Positions 7,215-15,511 of a DNA stretch of 51,414 nucleotides are shown here, in pieces. The stretch's first letter is position 1, and each line of letters begins with the position of its first letter. The stretch covers positions 1 through 51,414 of the forward strand of contig CAXBCF010000022.1 of assembly GCA_963973975.1 (NCBI GenBank), given 5' to 3'. The notes beneath the pieces are model-generated. The model was given only the letters and a program-made list of their open reading frames with translations, did no database searches and was not told the origin of the DNA. The position numbers and the translations under genes are program-made. The stretch is from UBA1494_A sp963973975. GTDB lineage: Bacteria > Bacteroidota > Bacteroidia > Flavobacteriales_E > Vicingaceae.

Positions 7215-8999
7215 CTAATTTATTAAAAGTTCTTCTTCAGGATATTGATAATTCTTAAATTTTTCTTTTCTAAACAAGGCAATTAAAATTGTCAGCATAC
7301 TAACTCTTCCAATAAGCATGATTGCAATAATTACTAATTTACTCGGTATTGATAGATCATTTGTAATACCGATACTTAAACCAACGGTACTGTATGCAGA
7401 AAAACATTCAAAAGCAATGCTCAATAAGTCTTTTTCACTATCAAAGAATGCAATTAAGAAAATGCCACTTCCAATAACAACTAATGAAAGGGAAATAATT
7501 GCAAAAGCCCTTCTAATTGTAATTTCTGCTACCTCTCTTCGAAATATCTCTATTCGATCTTTTCCTTTTGCTAAGCTCCAAAAGTTAAGTGTTGCAATGG
7601 CAAATGTACTGGTTTTAATTCCACCACCTGTAGAAGCTGGTGATGCACCAACCCACATCAATAAGAATATGAGCATGATGGTAGAAAAGTTTAAAGCAGA
7701 CGTATCTACTACATTAAATCCAGCTGTTCTCGGAGTTGTAGCACTAAATAGTGAAATAATGACTTTTCCAAAGCCAGTATGATCCGTTAAGCTATTATTA
7801 AGCTCAAAAAGGTAAAAGACAACAGTTCCAAAAATTATCAGGACAAATGAAGTGATGAGTGTAATTCTGGAATTTAAGTTAATCACCCAAGGAGTTACTG
7901 ATTTTTTTAAATTTCGTTTAAATAGAAATGGAAGTAGTCTCTTATTAATCAAGTAGTTGATATACTTCAAAAGGTTGAAAACGATTGGAAATCCCAAACC
8001 ACCTAGAGTAAATAAAACGATAATAATTATTTGTAAAGAATAATTGAATCGGAATATATCTGTATGAAGACTATCAGTTAAAGTTGAAAATCCTGCATTA
8101 CAGAATGCAGAAACCGAGTGAAAAATTGAAAAGAATAATTGCTCGAAAAATGGAGTATTTTCAATTGGATAATAAAATCCAAAAATTAAGGCTGCACCAA
8201 TAATTTCAATGCTAAAAGTGATGATAATAATTTTTTTAAGCGTGCTAAATACTTCACCTAATTTATTAGAATTGCTCATATCTTTGAGCATAAGTTGGTT
8301 GTTAAATGAACCAACACCTCTAAAAAAATAGCTAAAATAACTTGCAAACGTCATGATCCCCAAACCACCAATTTGTATTAATGCCAAGATAATTGATTGT
8401 CCAAAGAGTGTAAAATAACTTCCTGTGTCCACAACGATTAATCCCGTTACACAAACTGCACTTGTTGAAGTAAAAAGAGCATCTATAAATGAAAGTTTTT
8501 GAACGGATGCATTTGGGAGAATTAATAAAAATGCGCCAACAAATATGATGCTCAGGAAACTTAAAATAAAGATCTGAGCAGGGTTTGCAATTAAACTTCT
8601 TAGCCTAAATTTTATGGAAGTTACCATTCGGAAAAAAGCGAGTGCAACACCAATGTACAACCATACTTTTGAATTTTTGAGGGCTAAGAAGGTAAGATTT
8701 TCAAAGAAAGCTAAGTTGTGAATTAAGATAATAGCAAAAGCTAAAACACTTACTATATCAAACAAAAGTACTTTGGGAAAAATTTTTCGATTCTTTCTCA
8801 GGTAGCTTCCAATTGTCCAAGTAATTCCGAAAAAAATAGAGAGTTGATACAACAAAATGAGTTTTTGTTGCATGTATTCACTTTGATCAAAACCAAAATC
8901 ATAGAATATAGCTAAAAAAGCTACAAAGCTTAAAACAACAGGAACATTTTTAATAAATATCCAAGCTCGTTCTGTGAAATTCGAAAAAAACACTTTCAA
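7215..8999 (-). CDS. trkH: Potassium transporter membrane subunit, TrkH/KtrB
   Basis: This 594-residue membrane protein of the superfamily of K+ transporters has the usual pore-loop signatures, for example TSTSAVCVTGLIVVDT (first selectivity loop), SVSAFCNAGFSTL, ATTPRTAGFN and SAYSTVGLSIG, each with the conserved Gly. The TrkH/KtrB core begins at about residue 135. Before it lie about 130 extra residues with three to four hydrophobic segments, which makes the protein longer than KtrB (about 450). It works with TrkA, encoded 4 bases downstream, to import K+. Confidence 0.92.
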   Translation of the reverse strand: MKVFFSNFTERAWIFIKNVPVVLSFVAFLAIFYDFGFDQSEYMQQKLILLYQLSIFFGITWTIGSYLRKNRKIFPKVLLFDIVSVLAFAIILIHNLAFFENLTFLALKNSKVWLYIGVALAFFRMVTSIKFRLRSLIANPAQIFILSFLSIIFVGAFLLILPNASVQKLSFIDALFTSTSAVCVTGLIVVDTGSYFTLFGQSIILALIQIGGLGIMTFASYFSYFFRGVGSFNNQLMLKDMSNSNKLGEVFSTLKKIIIITFSIEIIGAALIFGFYYPIENTPFFEQLFFSIFHSVSAFCNAGFSTLTDSLHTDIFRFNYSLQIIIIVLFTLGGLGFPIVFNLLKYINYLINKRLLPFLFKRNLKKSVTPWVINLNSRITLITSFVLIIFGTVVFYLFELNNSLTDHTGFGKVIISLFSATTPRTAGFNVVDTSALNFSTIMLIFLLMWVGASPASTGGGIKTSTFAIATLNFWSLAKGKDRIEIFRREVAEITIRRAFAIISLSLVVIGSGIFLIAFFDSEKDLLSIAFECFSAYSTVGLSIGITNDLSIPSKLVIIAIMLIGRVSMLTILIALFRKEKFKNYQYPEEELLIN

Positions 9000-9079
9000 A
9001 TGCTAATCAAGTCAAATTTTTAGCAATGTTAGGACTTTCTTTTAGTACAAGCCTATTAAAAGTTCATTTTTATTGGCAC

Positions 9080-9112
9080 AAAAAAAAGTCCTACTGAAAC
9101 AGCAGGACTTTG
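9080..9112 (-). terminator. Rho-independent terminator after yceI
   Basis: Read on the minus strand, AAAGTCCTGCTG pairs with CAGTAGGACTTT with one mismatch across a 3-base loop. A run of eight T residues follows. It lies just past the yceI stop codon and separates yceI from trkH. Confidence 0.85.
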
Positions 9113-9133
9113 CTTTAAAAACTATCAGCAATC

Positions 9134-9721
9134 CTATTTTGCTGCAGCTACTTTGAATTTTATTGTAAATAAATTATCAATTGCTTTATCGCCCAAGTTG
9201 TCGAAAAATGAACCTGAACCATACTTAATGTCAAATTTTGTTCTGTCGATTTGAGTTTCACCAACAACAACTACTTTTCCATCTTTATTTATAATAGTAG
9301 CTGGAATTTCAACTTTTTCAGTTTTTCCTTTGATAGTTAAATCAGCGTGAATGGTGAAGTTATCACCTTTTTTTTGCTCTACTTTATTGATTTTTAAGGT
9401 AGATGTTGGGTTGTTGGCTGTACCAAAAAAGTCATCTGAGTTTAAATGGCCTGCTAGCTTTGCATTGGTTTCAGCGTCTTCAATGTCTTCAACTATAATT
9501 GTTGTCATGTCTACGATTAACGTTCCACCTGTTATTTTACCATCTTCTACCATTACCATTCCGTCTTTGATAGAAATTGAACCATTGTGAGAACCGGTTA
9601 CTTTTTTACCAATCCAATCTAATGAACTCATTTCTTTTTTTACTTTGTACTCTTCTTTTCCTCCTGCAAATAATGCTATTGAGAGAAATAGAGCTGTTGC
9701 TGTACTGAATAATCTTTTCAT
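9134..9721 (-). CDS. YceI-family periplasmic lipocalin-like protein
   Basis: This 195-residue protein begins with a signal peptide (MKRLFSTATALFLSIALFAGG). A YceI domain covers the rest: an SLDWIGKKVTGSHNGSISI opening, a central NAKLAGHLNSDDFFGTANNP stretch typical of the family, and a terminal FTIKFKVAAAK strand. YceI proteins fold as lipocalin-like barrels that bind long isoprenoid or amphipathic ligands; the natural role is usually unknown. A -7 box TATATTTG lies on the minus strand at 9756-9763, about 35 bases before the ATG, next to a perfect palindrome. A strong terminator follows the gene, so it is monocistronic. Confidence 0.88.
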   Translation of the reverse strand: MKRLFSTATALFLSIALFAGGKEEYKVKKEMSSLDWIGKKVTGSHNGSISIKDGMVMVEDGKITGGTLIVDMTTIIVEDIEDAETNAKLAGHLNSDDFFGTANNPTSTLKINKVEQKKGDNFTIHADLTIKGKTEKVEIPATIINKDGKVVVVGETQIDRTKFDIKYGSGSFFDNLGDKAIDNLFTIKFKVAAAK

Positions 9722-9755
9722 TGTTTTAAAATTTTTAAGTTAATAATTAATGAAG

Positions 9756-9763
9756 CAAATATA
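9756..9763 (-). promoter_or_regulatory. Candidate yceI promoter -7 box
   Basis: On the minus strand the sequence reads TATATTTG, an exact match to the Bacteroidetes -7 consensus TAnnTTTG. No convincing TTG at -33 is visible. Confidence 0.5.
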
Positions 9764-9790
9764 TGTATATACATTTAATGTTAGAACATT
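9763..9790. promoter_or_regulatory. Two adjacent palindromes between yceI and dinB
   Basis: ATGTATATACAT (9763-9774) is a perfect 12-base palindrome. AATGTT-AG-AACATT (9777-9790) follows two bases later. They abut the yceI -7 box and precede dinB by 51 bases, a position suited to an operator for one or both genes. Confidence 0.4.
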
Positions 9791-9840
9791 TAAAATTATT
9801 ATTTTGTAAAAAAGATGTTAATTTCACTTTATTATTGAAT

Positions 9841-10923
9841 ATGAACAAATCAAATCTAAAAAAGATCATTCATGTAGATATGGATGCTTTTTTTGCATCC
9901 GTAGAACAACTTGATTTTCCAGAATTGCGCAACAAGCCCATTGTGGTTGGTGGCTCAGGAAGAGGTGGAGTGGTGGCTGCTGCAAGTTATGAAGCAAGGG
10001 TATTTGGAGTTCATTCAGCAATGTCGGGCTCACTTGCAGCGAAGAAATGCCCAGGATTAATTTTTATGCCTTCTCGCTTTGAGCGTTATAGAGAAATATC
10101 TCAGCAGATCAGAGTAATATTTAATTCTTATACTGACTTGGTAGAGCCACTTTCCTTAGATGAAGCCTATTTAGATGTAACTTATAACAAGCAGAAAATA
10201 AGTTCAGCAATAAAAATTGCACAATTGATACGAAAGGAAATTAATGCTAGAACGGGATTAACTGCTTCGGCAGGAGTTAGTTTTAATAAGTTTTTAGCGA
10301 AAGTAGCCTCTGATTTAGAGAAGCCAAACGGTCTAAGCGTTATATTGCCAGAGCAGGCGAAAGAATTTTTAAAGCAGTTGGCGATTGAAAAATTTCATGG
10401 AATTGGGAGTAAAACCGCAGAAGAAATGCATGCAATGGGCATTTCTAAAGGCAGTGATTTGCTGAATCTAAGTAAAGTTGAACTCACAAATGCCTTTGGG
10501 AAATCAGGAAATTACTTTTATAAGATGGTGCGAGCCGAAGATGAGCGAGAGGTGAATCCTCATCGAATTAGAAAGTCAATTGGTGCAGAAAATACTTTTT
10601 CAAGCAACTTGATCAATGAAATTGAAGTTGAGGAGCAATTGCTAAGAATTCATTCAACCTTGAATCGTCGTATTCAAAAGCATCAAAAAAAGGGAAGAAC
10701 AATTACCTTAAAAGTTAAATACAATGATTTTCAAATTAAAACTCACTCTAAGTCATTATTAAATTCAACAATGGATGCAGCAATAATTTGGCAAACTGTT
10801 ATGGAAATTGTTCAAGAACGGGTAATTACTATCAAGCCAATCCGCTTGTTAGGCATTACACTTTCAAACCTTGATCAAAGTAAAAAGCCAGTTTCAGGTC
10901 AGTTGACATTGACTTTTAATTGA
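9841..10923 (+). CDS. dinB: DNA polymerase IV (DinB)
   Basis: This 360-residue Y-family polymerase starts at the ATG at 9841. The frame is open upstream to 9763, but homology begins at KKIIHVDMDAFFASVEQ. Catalytic acidic residues are visible in HVDMDAFF and SLDEAYLD. The thumb/helix-hairpin-helix motif IEKFHGIGSKTAEEMHAMGI and the little-finger domain (GAENTFSSNL onward) complete the family layout. The extreme C-terminus SGQLTLTFN resembles the QLxLxF beta-clamp-binding peptide. It extends mismatched primers and bypasses lesions without cofactor proteins. It is divergent from yceI. Confidence 0.94.
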   Translation: MNKSNLKKIIHVDMDAFFASVEQLDFPELRNKPIVVGGSGRGGVVAAASYEARVFGVHSAMSGSLAAKKCPGLIFMPSRFERYREISQQIRVIFNSYTDLVEPLSLDEAYLDVTYNKQKISSAIKIAQLIRKEINARTGLTASAGVSFNKFLAKVASDLEKPNGLSVILPEQAKEFLKQLAIEKFHGIGSKTAEEMHAMGISKGSDLLNLSKVELTNAFGKSGNYFYKMVRAEDEREVNPHRIRKSIGAENTFSSNLINEIEVEEQLLRIHSTLNRRIQKHQKKGRTITLKVKYNDFQIKTHSKSLLNSTMDAAIIWQTVMEIVQERVITIKPIRLLGITLSNLDQSKKPVSGQLTLTFN

Positions 10924-11055
10924 TTGATTAAGTATGTATAGTTTGTTGAGGTTTTAGCTAAAGTATAAAACGGATTGTATTCAAAAAATAAACGCGTATA
11001 CTTTCAGCCTCTTGATAAAAATAGATACTTTTATTTTTTTAATAACCTACAACTT

Positions 11056-11694
11056 ATGAAGAATACACTATTATTAGGCTTATTGATTGTCATTCCATTT
11101 CATAAAATAGCTGCTCAGGACTACGTGGAAAGTGAAACTAAAACAGAAGTTAATGAGTTAGAACTGGCTCCGTTAAAAAAAGAAGATCATCTTATTGATG
11201 TTTATTACGGTTATGGTTCTTTAATAGGAACTTTTTTAGATCTTTTGGTTGATGGAGATGTAGATGATGTTTCCTCCTTGAGTACTTCAGCTTTGGGTCT
11301 AGGGACGAGATATGAATTCATGGTTTCAGAAAATTTAAGTGTTGGGGTTGAGGCGAGTTATGTTTCTGATGTCTTGAAGTGGAAAGATGGGGGATATAAC
11401 TACAGAGCTTCAAGAGAAGTAATTAGGATTATGCCTCGTGTGACAGGCTATTTATACAATGAGAATAACCTAGCCATTTTCATTAATGGAAGCATGGGGT
11501 GGAGATCAGTAGTATGGGGGTATAATACAAACGATCCTGCTTATGATTCTGATCGAGGTATAGGAACATTTCCTATAGCTATGAGATTTGGTGGTGGTTT
11601 AAGGTACTTTCTCAATGATAACTTCGGTCTCCATTTGGAAGGGGGCATCAGTGGAGGAAGATTTTTGAATGGAGGGGTATTTATAAAGCTATAG
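11056..11694 (+). CDS. Predicted outer membrane beta-barrel protein
   Basis: This 212-residue protein starts at the ATG at 11056, where a signal peptide begins (MKNTLLLGLLIVIPFHKIAAQ). The reading frame continues upstream to a TTG at 10975, but that extension carries no signal. After a short acidic linker come alternating strands such as IDVYYGYGSLIGTFLDLL, LGLGTRYEFMVSENLSVGVEA and AMRFGGGLRYFLNDNFGLHLEGGISGG. The protein ends in an amphipathic strand, as in small eight-stranded OmpA/OmpW-like barrels. Specific function is unknown. It converges with the hydrolase lipoprotein, 9 bases apart. Confidence 0.7.
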   Translation: MKNTLLLGLLIVIPFHKIAAQDYVESETKTEVNELELAPLKKEDHLIDVYYGYGSLIGTFLDLLVDGDVDDVSSLSTSALGLGTRYEFMVSENLSVGVEASYVSDVLKWKDGGYNYRASREVIRIMPRVTGYLYNENNLAIFINGSMGWRSVVWGYNTNDPAYDSDRGIGTFPIAMRFGGGLRYFLNDNFGLHLEGGISGGRFLNGGVFIKL

Positions 11695-11703
11695 ATTAAG
11701 AAT

Positions 11704-12633
11704 TTATTTCAATATCCAATCGATTAACTCTTCTGTTTCAACGATTGCCCAACTGTGCGGGTGTCTTTCTCCGTTTGCTCTATAACCTCTTTTTTTTGTA
11801 GTTATGTATTCTACATTCGTGAAATCATTTTGTTTTAGTTTCTCAGAAAGATTTTTAATGTGATATGCGTTCGTATGTTCATATTCAGTCATTCTGTTTT
11901 CTTTCCACCACGTTGTATCAGGTTCTGAATACATTCTAATCTTTATGTTCTTTAGGTTCTGTATATTGCTGATGTTTTTTGTTTTTGAAGTAAAAACAGA
12001 ATACTTTTCATATTCTGACAGCATTTCATTAGGGTCTCCAAATCTTTTTCCTAGACTCGAAATTAGCCAATTGCTTTCTTGGATAGATACATCGGAGAAA
12101 TTTTGCGCAATATTATTTAGAGAACTAAGATAGAGTTCTGCTAAATCTATCGGCGAATCCACAATAAAAATGCCTTTTGGATTTATTTCAATTTTTGAGT
12201 TTTCAATTAAATAGTCACCAATCAACATGGCAATATTTCCTCCACTCGAGAAACCTCCAAAGTAAATTTTTTCATTAGGTAATTTGTTGCTGTCAACTAT
12301 TTGTTGCAATTGAGTTGCTAGTTGTTTTGCATCTTTTTTCTCTAACCATAGTTTTTGGTTGTAGTTGGAAAATACAATTGCAATTTTGTGTTTTTTGGCT
12401 TTATCAAGAATTTTAAACTCTCTTTTTATATCTATAGCTTCTTCAGGAAAACCACCAAAAAGAATTAAAACAGCTTCCGCATGTTGATTAGGTTGATGGA
12501 GTTCATAATCATCAGTGATAATTAATTTGTATTCATCTAGATTTGTAGCTGTATTTTTTGGCTTACCTTCAGTACAAGAAAAAACCAAAAGCAAAACTGA
12601 AATTATTGTAAGTTGTTGGATCAATTTAGTCAT
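11704..12633 (-). CDS. Lipoprotein with alpha/beta-hydrolase fold
   Basis: This 309-residue protein has a lipoprotein signal; the lipobox VFSC puts the modified cysteine at residue 20. An alpha/beta-hydrolase core follows: LILFGGFPEE as the oxyanion region and the nucleophile elbow FGGFSSGGNIAM (GxSxG), with DSPIDLAEL after it. A histidine near the end (ERHPHSWAIVETEELIDWI) is a plausible catalytic His. It is probably an envelope-anchored esterase-like protein; substrate unknown. The next small lipoprotein gene lies 28 bases upstream on the same strand. Confidence 0.7.
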   Translation of the reverse strand: MTKLIQQLTIISVLLLVFSCTEGKPKNTATNLDEYKLIITDDYELHQPNQHAEAVLILFGGFPEEAIDIKREFKILDKAKKHKIAIVFSNYNQKLWLEKKDAKQLATQLQQIVDSNKLPNEKIYFGGFSSGGNIAMLIGDYLIENSKIEINPKGIFIVDSPIDLAELYLSSLNNIAQNFSDVSIQESNWLISSLGKRFGDPNEMLSEYEKYSVFTSKTKNISNIQNLKNIKIRMYSEPDTTWWKENRMTEYEHTNAYHIKNLSEKLKQNDFTNVEYITTKKRGYRANGERHPHSWAIVETEELIDWILK

Positions 12634-12661
12634 GCGAATGCATAGTTAGTTATGGAATTTG

Positions 12662-13027
12662 TTATAATGCTAAATCTATTTTTAGCTTATCTTTGACTTC
12701 TAAAAAAGTTTTATAATCTGATGGTCCAATTACGCTGTCAAGTTTTTTATCAATAATATAAAACTCAAATTTCTCTGTATTATTTAACTTTCTCTTAGCG
12801 ATAATATGTTTGCTATCTGAATTTATTTTTACAACATCTCCATTTATTTTTATGTCTTTGAAAACCCACCTATCGTAAGATTTGTAAACAATAGCCTCAC
12901 TGTTTGGATAACCAACATCAATTGCTTCGTATTTTGGTAACCAATAGTAATCGTCACCTAGTTCTGCTTCTGACCAGACACAACCTGAAAACAAAAAACT
13001 GATAATTAGTATTAATATTCGAGTCAT
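12662..13027 (-). CDS. Small hypothetical lipoprotein
   Basis: This 121-residue protein has a typical lipoprotein signal (ILIISFLFSGC, Cys16). The mature part is beta-rich and charged, with YDRWVFKDIKINGDVVKINS and a terminal VKDKLKIDLAL helix. I recognise no family. It resembles small immunity-type or DUF3997-like lipoproteins in size and pattern only. It probably shares a transcript with the downstream hydrolase lipoprotein. Confidence 0.6.
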   Translation of the reverse strand: MTRILILIISFLFSGCVWSEAELGDDYYWLPKYEAIDVGYPNSEAIVYKSYDRWVFKDIKINGDVVKINSDSKHIIAKRKLNNTEKFEFYIIDKKLDSVIGPSDYKTFLEVKDKLKIDLAL

Positions 13028-13095
13028 AGTTTAATTAAAATAAAAATTGCTGAAGGAACATATCAGTAAATGTATTTTTTTACAATTAATAAGTA

Positions 13096-13983
13096 TTACT
13101 CTACAGGCTGCAATTCATGCTTGAAACTTTGTTTTTTGGAAAACAACTTTTTCACTTGCAATGCAATCCAAATTCCGAAAAACTCAATGCCGCAAACAGT
13201 TGCCATTGCACCGGCAATAGATCCATTTAGCCAAGCAGCTAAATAATAACCACCAATGGCAGCTAAGATGGCTAAAACACTTGTTAAAAGAAGCATTTTC
13301 TTTAATTCATGGGTCAATAAATAAGCGGCAGAGGGTGGTACAATTAAGAAAGCAACCACCAAAATTGCCCCGATCGACTCAAATGAAACCACCGTTGTAA
13401 GAGAAACAGAACCCATTAATGCAAAGTGCCAAAAGGCAACATTTATTCCCAAAGCTTTTGCAAAATCTTCATTAAAAGTGGTGATGAATAAAGCCTTGTA
13501 GCTTATTTTGATGAAAATTAAAAGGATGATTAACAAAGTTCCACTAATCCATAAGCTTCGTGGCCCCAAGTTTAAACCACCTTCTGAAACCCATAAATCT
13601 AAAGGCACATAAGCAATTTCTCCATAAAGCACACAGTCTTGATCTAAGTCAATTTGACCTGCAAACACGGAGATTAAGATAATTCCAATGGCAAACAACC
13701 ACGTAAAGGTGATTCCTATGGATGCATCAATTTGAAGCTTGGCTTTCTTATAAAAAAGTTCAATCAATATAGTGGTGAGCACTCCAATTACTGCCGCACC
13801 AATCAACATTGGTATGGCTTCTCTGGAACCTGAAAACAAGTAGGCTAAAACAATTCCTGGTAAAACGGCATGTGAAATTGCATCGCCCACCATGGCCATT
13901 TTTCTTAAAACAAGGTAACAGCCAAGCAAGCCACAAGAAATGGCAATTAAAGAACCAGTTAAAATTATCCAAAATGCTTCCAT
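13096..13983 (-). CDS. Metal ABC transporter permease (ZnuB/MntB/TroD family)
   Basis: This 295-residue inner-membrane ABC-3 family permease has about eight transmembrane helices. Signatures are GCYLVLRKMAMVGDAISHAVLPG (residues about 22-45) and VVSFESIGAILVVAFLIVPPSAAYLLT near residue 200. It forms the channel for Zn2+, Mn2+ or Fe2+ with a second permease, encoded immediately upstream. The upstream stop and this ATG overlap, so translation is probably coupled. No ATPase or solute-binding protein is encoded in the window. Confidence 0.9.
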   Translation of the reverse strand: MEAFWIILTGSLIAISCGLLGCYLVLRKMAMVGDAISHAVLPGIVLAYLFSGSREAIPMLIGAAVIGVLTTILIELFYKKAKLQIDASIGITFTWLFAIGIILISVFAGQIDLDQDCVLYGEIAYVPLDLWVSEGGLNLGPRSLWISGTLLIILLIFIKISYKALFITTFNEDFAKALGINVAFWHFALMGSVSLTTVVSFESIGAILVVAFLIVPPSAAYLLTHELKKMLLLTSVLAILAAIGGYYLAAWLNGSIAGAMATVCGIEFFGIWIALQVKKLFSKKQSFKHELQPVE

Positions 13984-15278
13984 TAGCTTTCGTTGTAAGG
14001 GATTTTACTTTGGTGAGGATCAATGGTAGGAAAGGCGAGTTCTTTTTCTAACAAGCGCTCAATTTCCGGAGTAATAATGTGTTCTATGGCTTCAGCGTCA
14101 TTGTGAACATGATCGGGTTCTAGTTTTAATCGCTGGTTGAGGTACATCTCCCAAAGTCGGTGAAGCTTAATTATTCGACGCGCCTCAAACAACCCTGTTT
14201 TGGTAATCATCCAAGTGTCTAGCGATTTTCGAACCATATTCTTCTTCTTTAATTGACTCAAACCCTTGTTGAGTTCAGAAGGAGTGAGGTTTCTCGTTTT
14301 TTTAAGGTCCTCAAAAGTTCGTGGTACTTTAAAATCCTCTTCTTTTTCCCCTAAGTGATAGAATACCTTCAAGATATTTTCAAGCAGCATTTTCTTTTTA
14401 TTTTGGCTTCGAGTTTTAAATTTTGCCAACATTCCTGTTTTTGGTGCAAACCAGATAGAGGCAATCGTTAAAATTGATAAAAACATCACAATCCAAGGTC
14501 CTGTTGGCATTGATGGGGCAATGTAGCTCACATAAGAGCCAAAAAATGCGGAAGTGGCACCTAGAATTACCGCAATTATGATCATGCTCGATAATTTGTT
14601 GGTCCAAAATCGGGCACCAGCAGCTGGCGTGATTAACAAAGCGGCCATTAATACAACTCCAACCGCTTGTATGCCGACTGCAACTGACAAGACTGTGATA
14701 GTTGCTAAAATGAATTCCAATAATTTTACAGGAAGTCCGACAGACTTGGCATAATCAGGATTGAATGAAATCAATTTGAATTCTTTGTATAAAAGCACAA
14801 CAACTAAAATTAAAAACAAGCCTATTCCGCTGAAAATCATCAAATCAATTTTGGTTAAAGAGGCTGCTTTTCCAAATAAAAAATGATCTAATCCTGCTTG
14901 TGCTGCATTACCAGATTGCTGAATGGAGGTGAGTAATAAAATTCCAACTCCAAAAAATACACTCAATACAATTCCGATAGCGGCATCGTTTTTAAGTTTA
15001 CTCGTTCGGCTGATCGCATCAATCAGAAACAATGATAGCCAACCTGTAAGCATGGCGCCAATTATGAGTCCCAAAGGATTTTTTTCGCCACTTACCATGA
15101 ATGAAAGGCAAACACCTGGGAGAATAGCATGTGCAATTGCATCGCCAATTAAAGCACGCTTTCGCAAAAAGGAAAAAGTTCCAACCATGGCAGCTGTTGC
15201 ACCTAAAATCATGGTGCCAATTACAACAAAGCGCACATTTGGATCAGAAAAACTTAGAAATTCAATGGTCTCCTTCAA
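13983..15278 (-). CDS. Metal ABC permease fused to a DtxR/MntR-like metal-sensor domain
   Basis: This 431-residue protein has two parts. Residues 1-290 form an ABC-3 permease (FLRKRALIGDAIAHAILPGVCL, VGIQAVGVVLMAALLITPAAGARF). Residues from about 297 to 366 look like the DtxR winged helix (TPSELNKGLSQLKKKNMV). Residues 367-431 match the DtxR/MntR metal-binding and dimerisation domain, with His373, Glu377, His392 and an E-x-x-E-H set (Glu396, Glu399, His400) like the metal ligands of MntR. The Glu at 396 replaces the Cys of DtxR, which favours Mn2+ over Fe2+ by analogy. The sensor end should be cytoplasmic. It overlaps the second permease gene. Confidence 0.9.
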   Translation of the reverse strand: MKETIEFLSFSDPNVRFVVIGTMILGATAAMVGTFSFLRKRALIGDAIAHAILPGVCLSFMVSGEKNPLGLIIGAMLTGWLSLFLIDAISRTSKLKNDAAIGIVLSVFFGVGILLLTSIQQSGNAAQAGLDHFLFGKAASLTKIDLMIFSGIGLFLILVVVLLYKEFKLISFNPDYAKSVGLPVKLLEFILATITVLSVAVGIQAVGVVLMAALLITPAAGARFWTNKLSSMIIIAVILGATSAFFGSYVSYIAPSMPTGPWIVMFLSILTIASIWFAPKTGMLAKFKTRSQNKKKMLLENILKVFYHLGEKEEDFKVPRTFEDLKKTRNLTPSELNKGLSQLKKKNMVRKSLDTWMITKTGLFEARRIIKLHRLWEMYLNQRLKLEPDHVHNDAEAIEHIITPEIERLLEKELAFPTIDPHQSKIPYNES

Positions 15279-15359
15279 CTAAGTGTAGATTATTTAATTT
15301 GTAAATTTAAGAATAGAAATACGCAACTAATTAAATTGTAACTAATCAGTATATTTTAC

Positions 15360-15453
15360 ACCACATAGTAACATAGCTTGTAAAAAATAATAAACATAGA
15401 AGCTTCGCTTTACATAGAGATAACTATGTTTAAAAAGTTCTTTTCTATGTGGT
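15360..15453. repeat. Hairpin-forming ACATAG/CTATGT repeat
   Basis: ACCACATAG (15360-15368) and CTATGTGGT (15445-15453) are perfect inverted 9-mers 76 bases apart. Inside are further ACATAG copies, including an ACATAG/CTATGT pair at 15412-15429. No open reading frame is present. It lies in the spacer between two minus-strand genes and could be a mobile repeat or a structured transcript end. Confidence 0.6.
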
Positions 15454-15511
15454 ATTAGTTTTAAATATCAGATATAGAGCGAAATAGCAAATTGATTATA
15501 TAAATTGATTT

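Noticed and set aside
7318..7782. 154-residue plus-strand frame inside trkH
   Set aside because: It is antisense to a clearly conserved transporter and has no signal, domain or promoter.
10975..11055. Upstream TTG extension of the outer membrane barrel gene
   Set aside because: It would bury the signal peptide 27 residues inside the protein; the ATG at 11056 is preferred.
14923..15282. 119-residue plus-strand frame over the fused permease gene
   Set aside because: It is the shadow of a conserved membrane gene; composition mirrors the antisense of hydrophobic codons.
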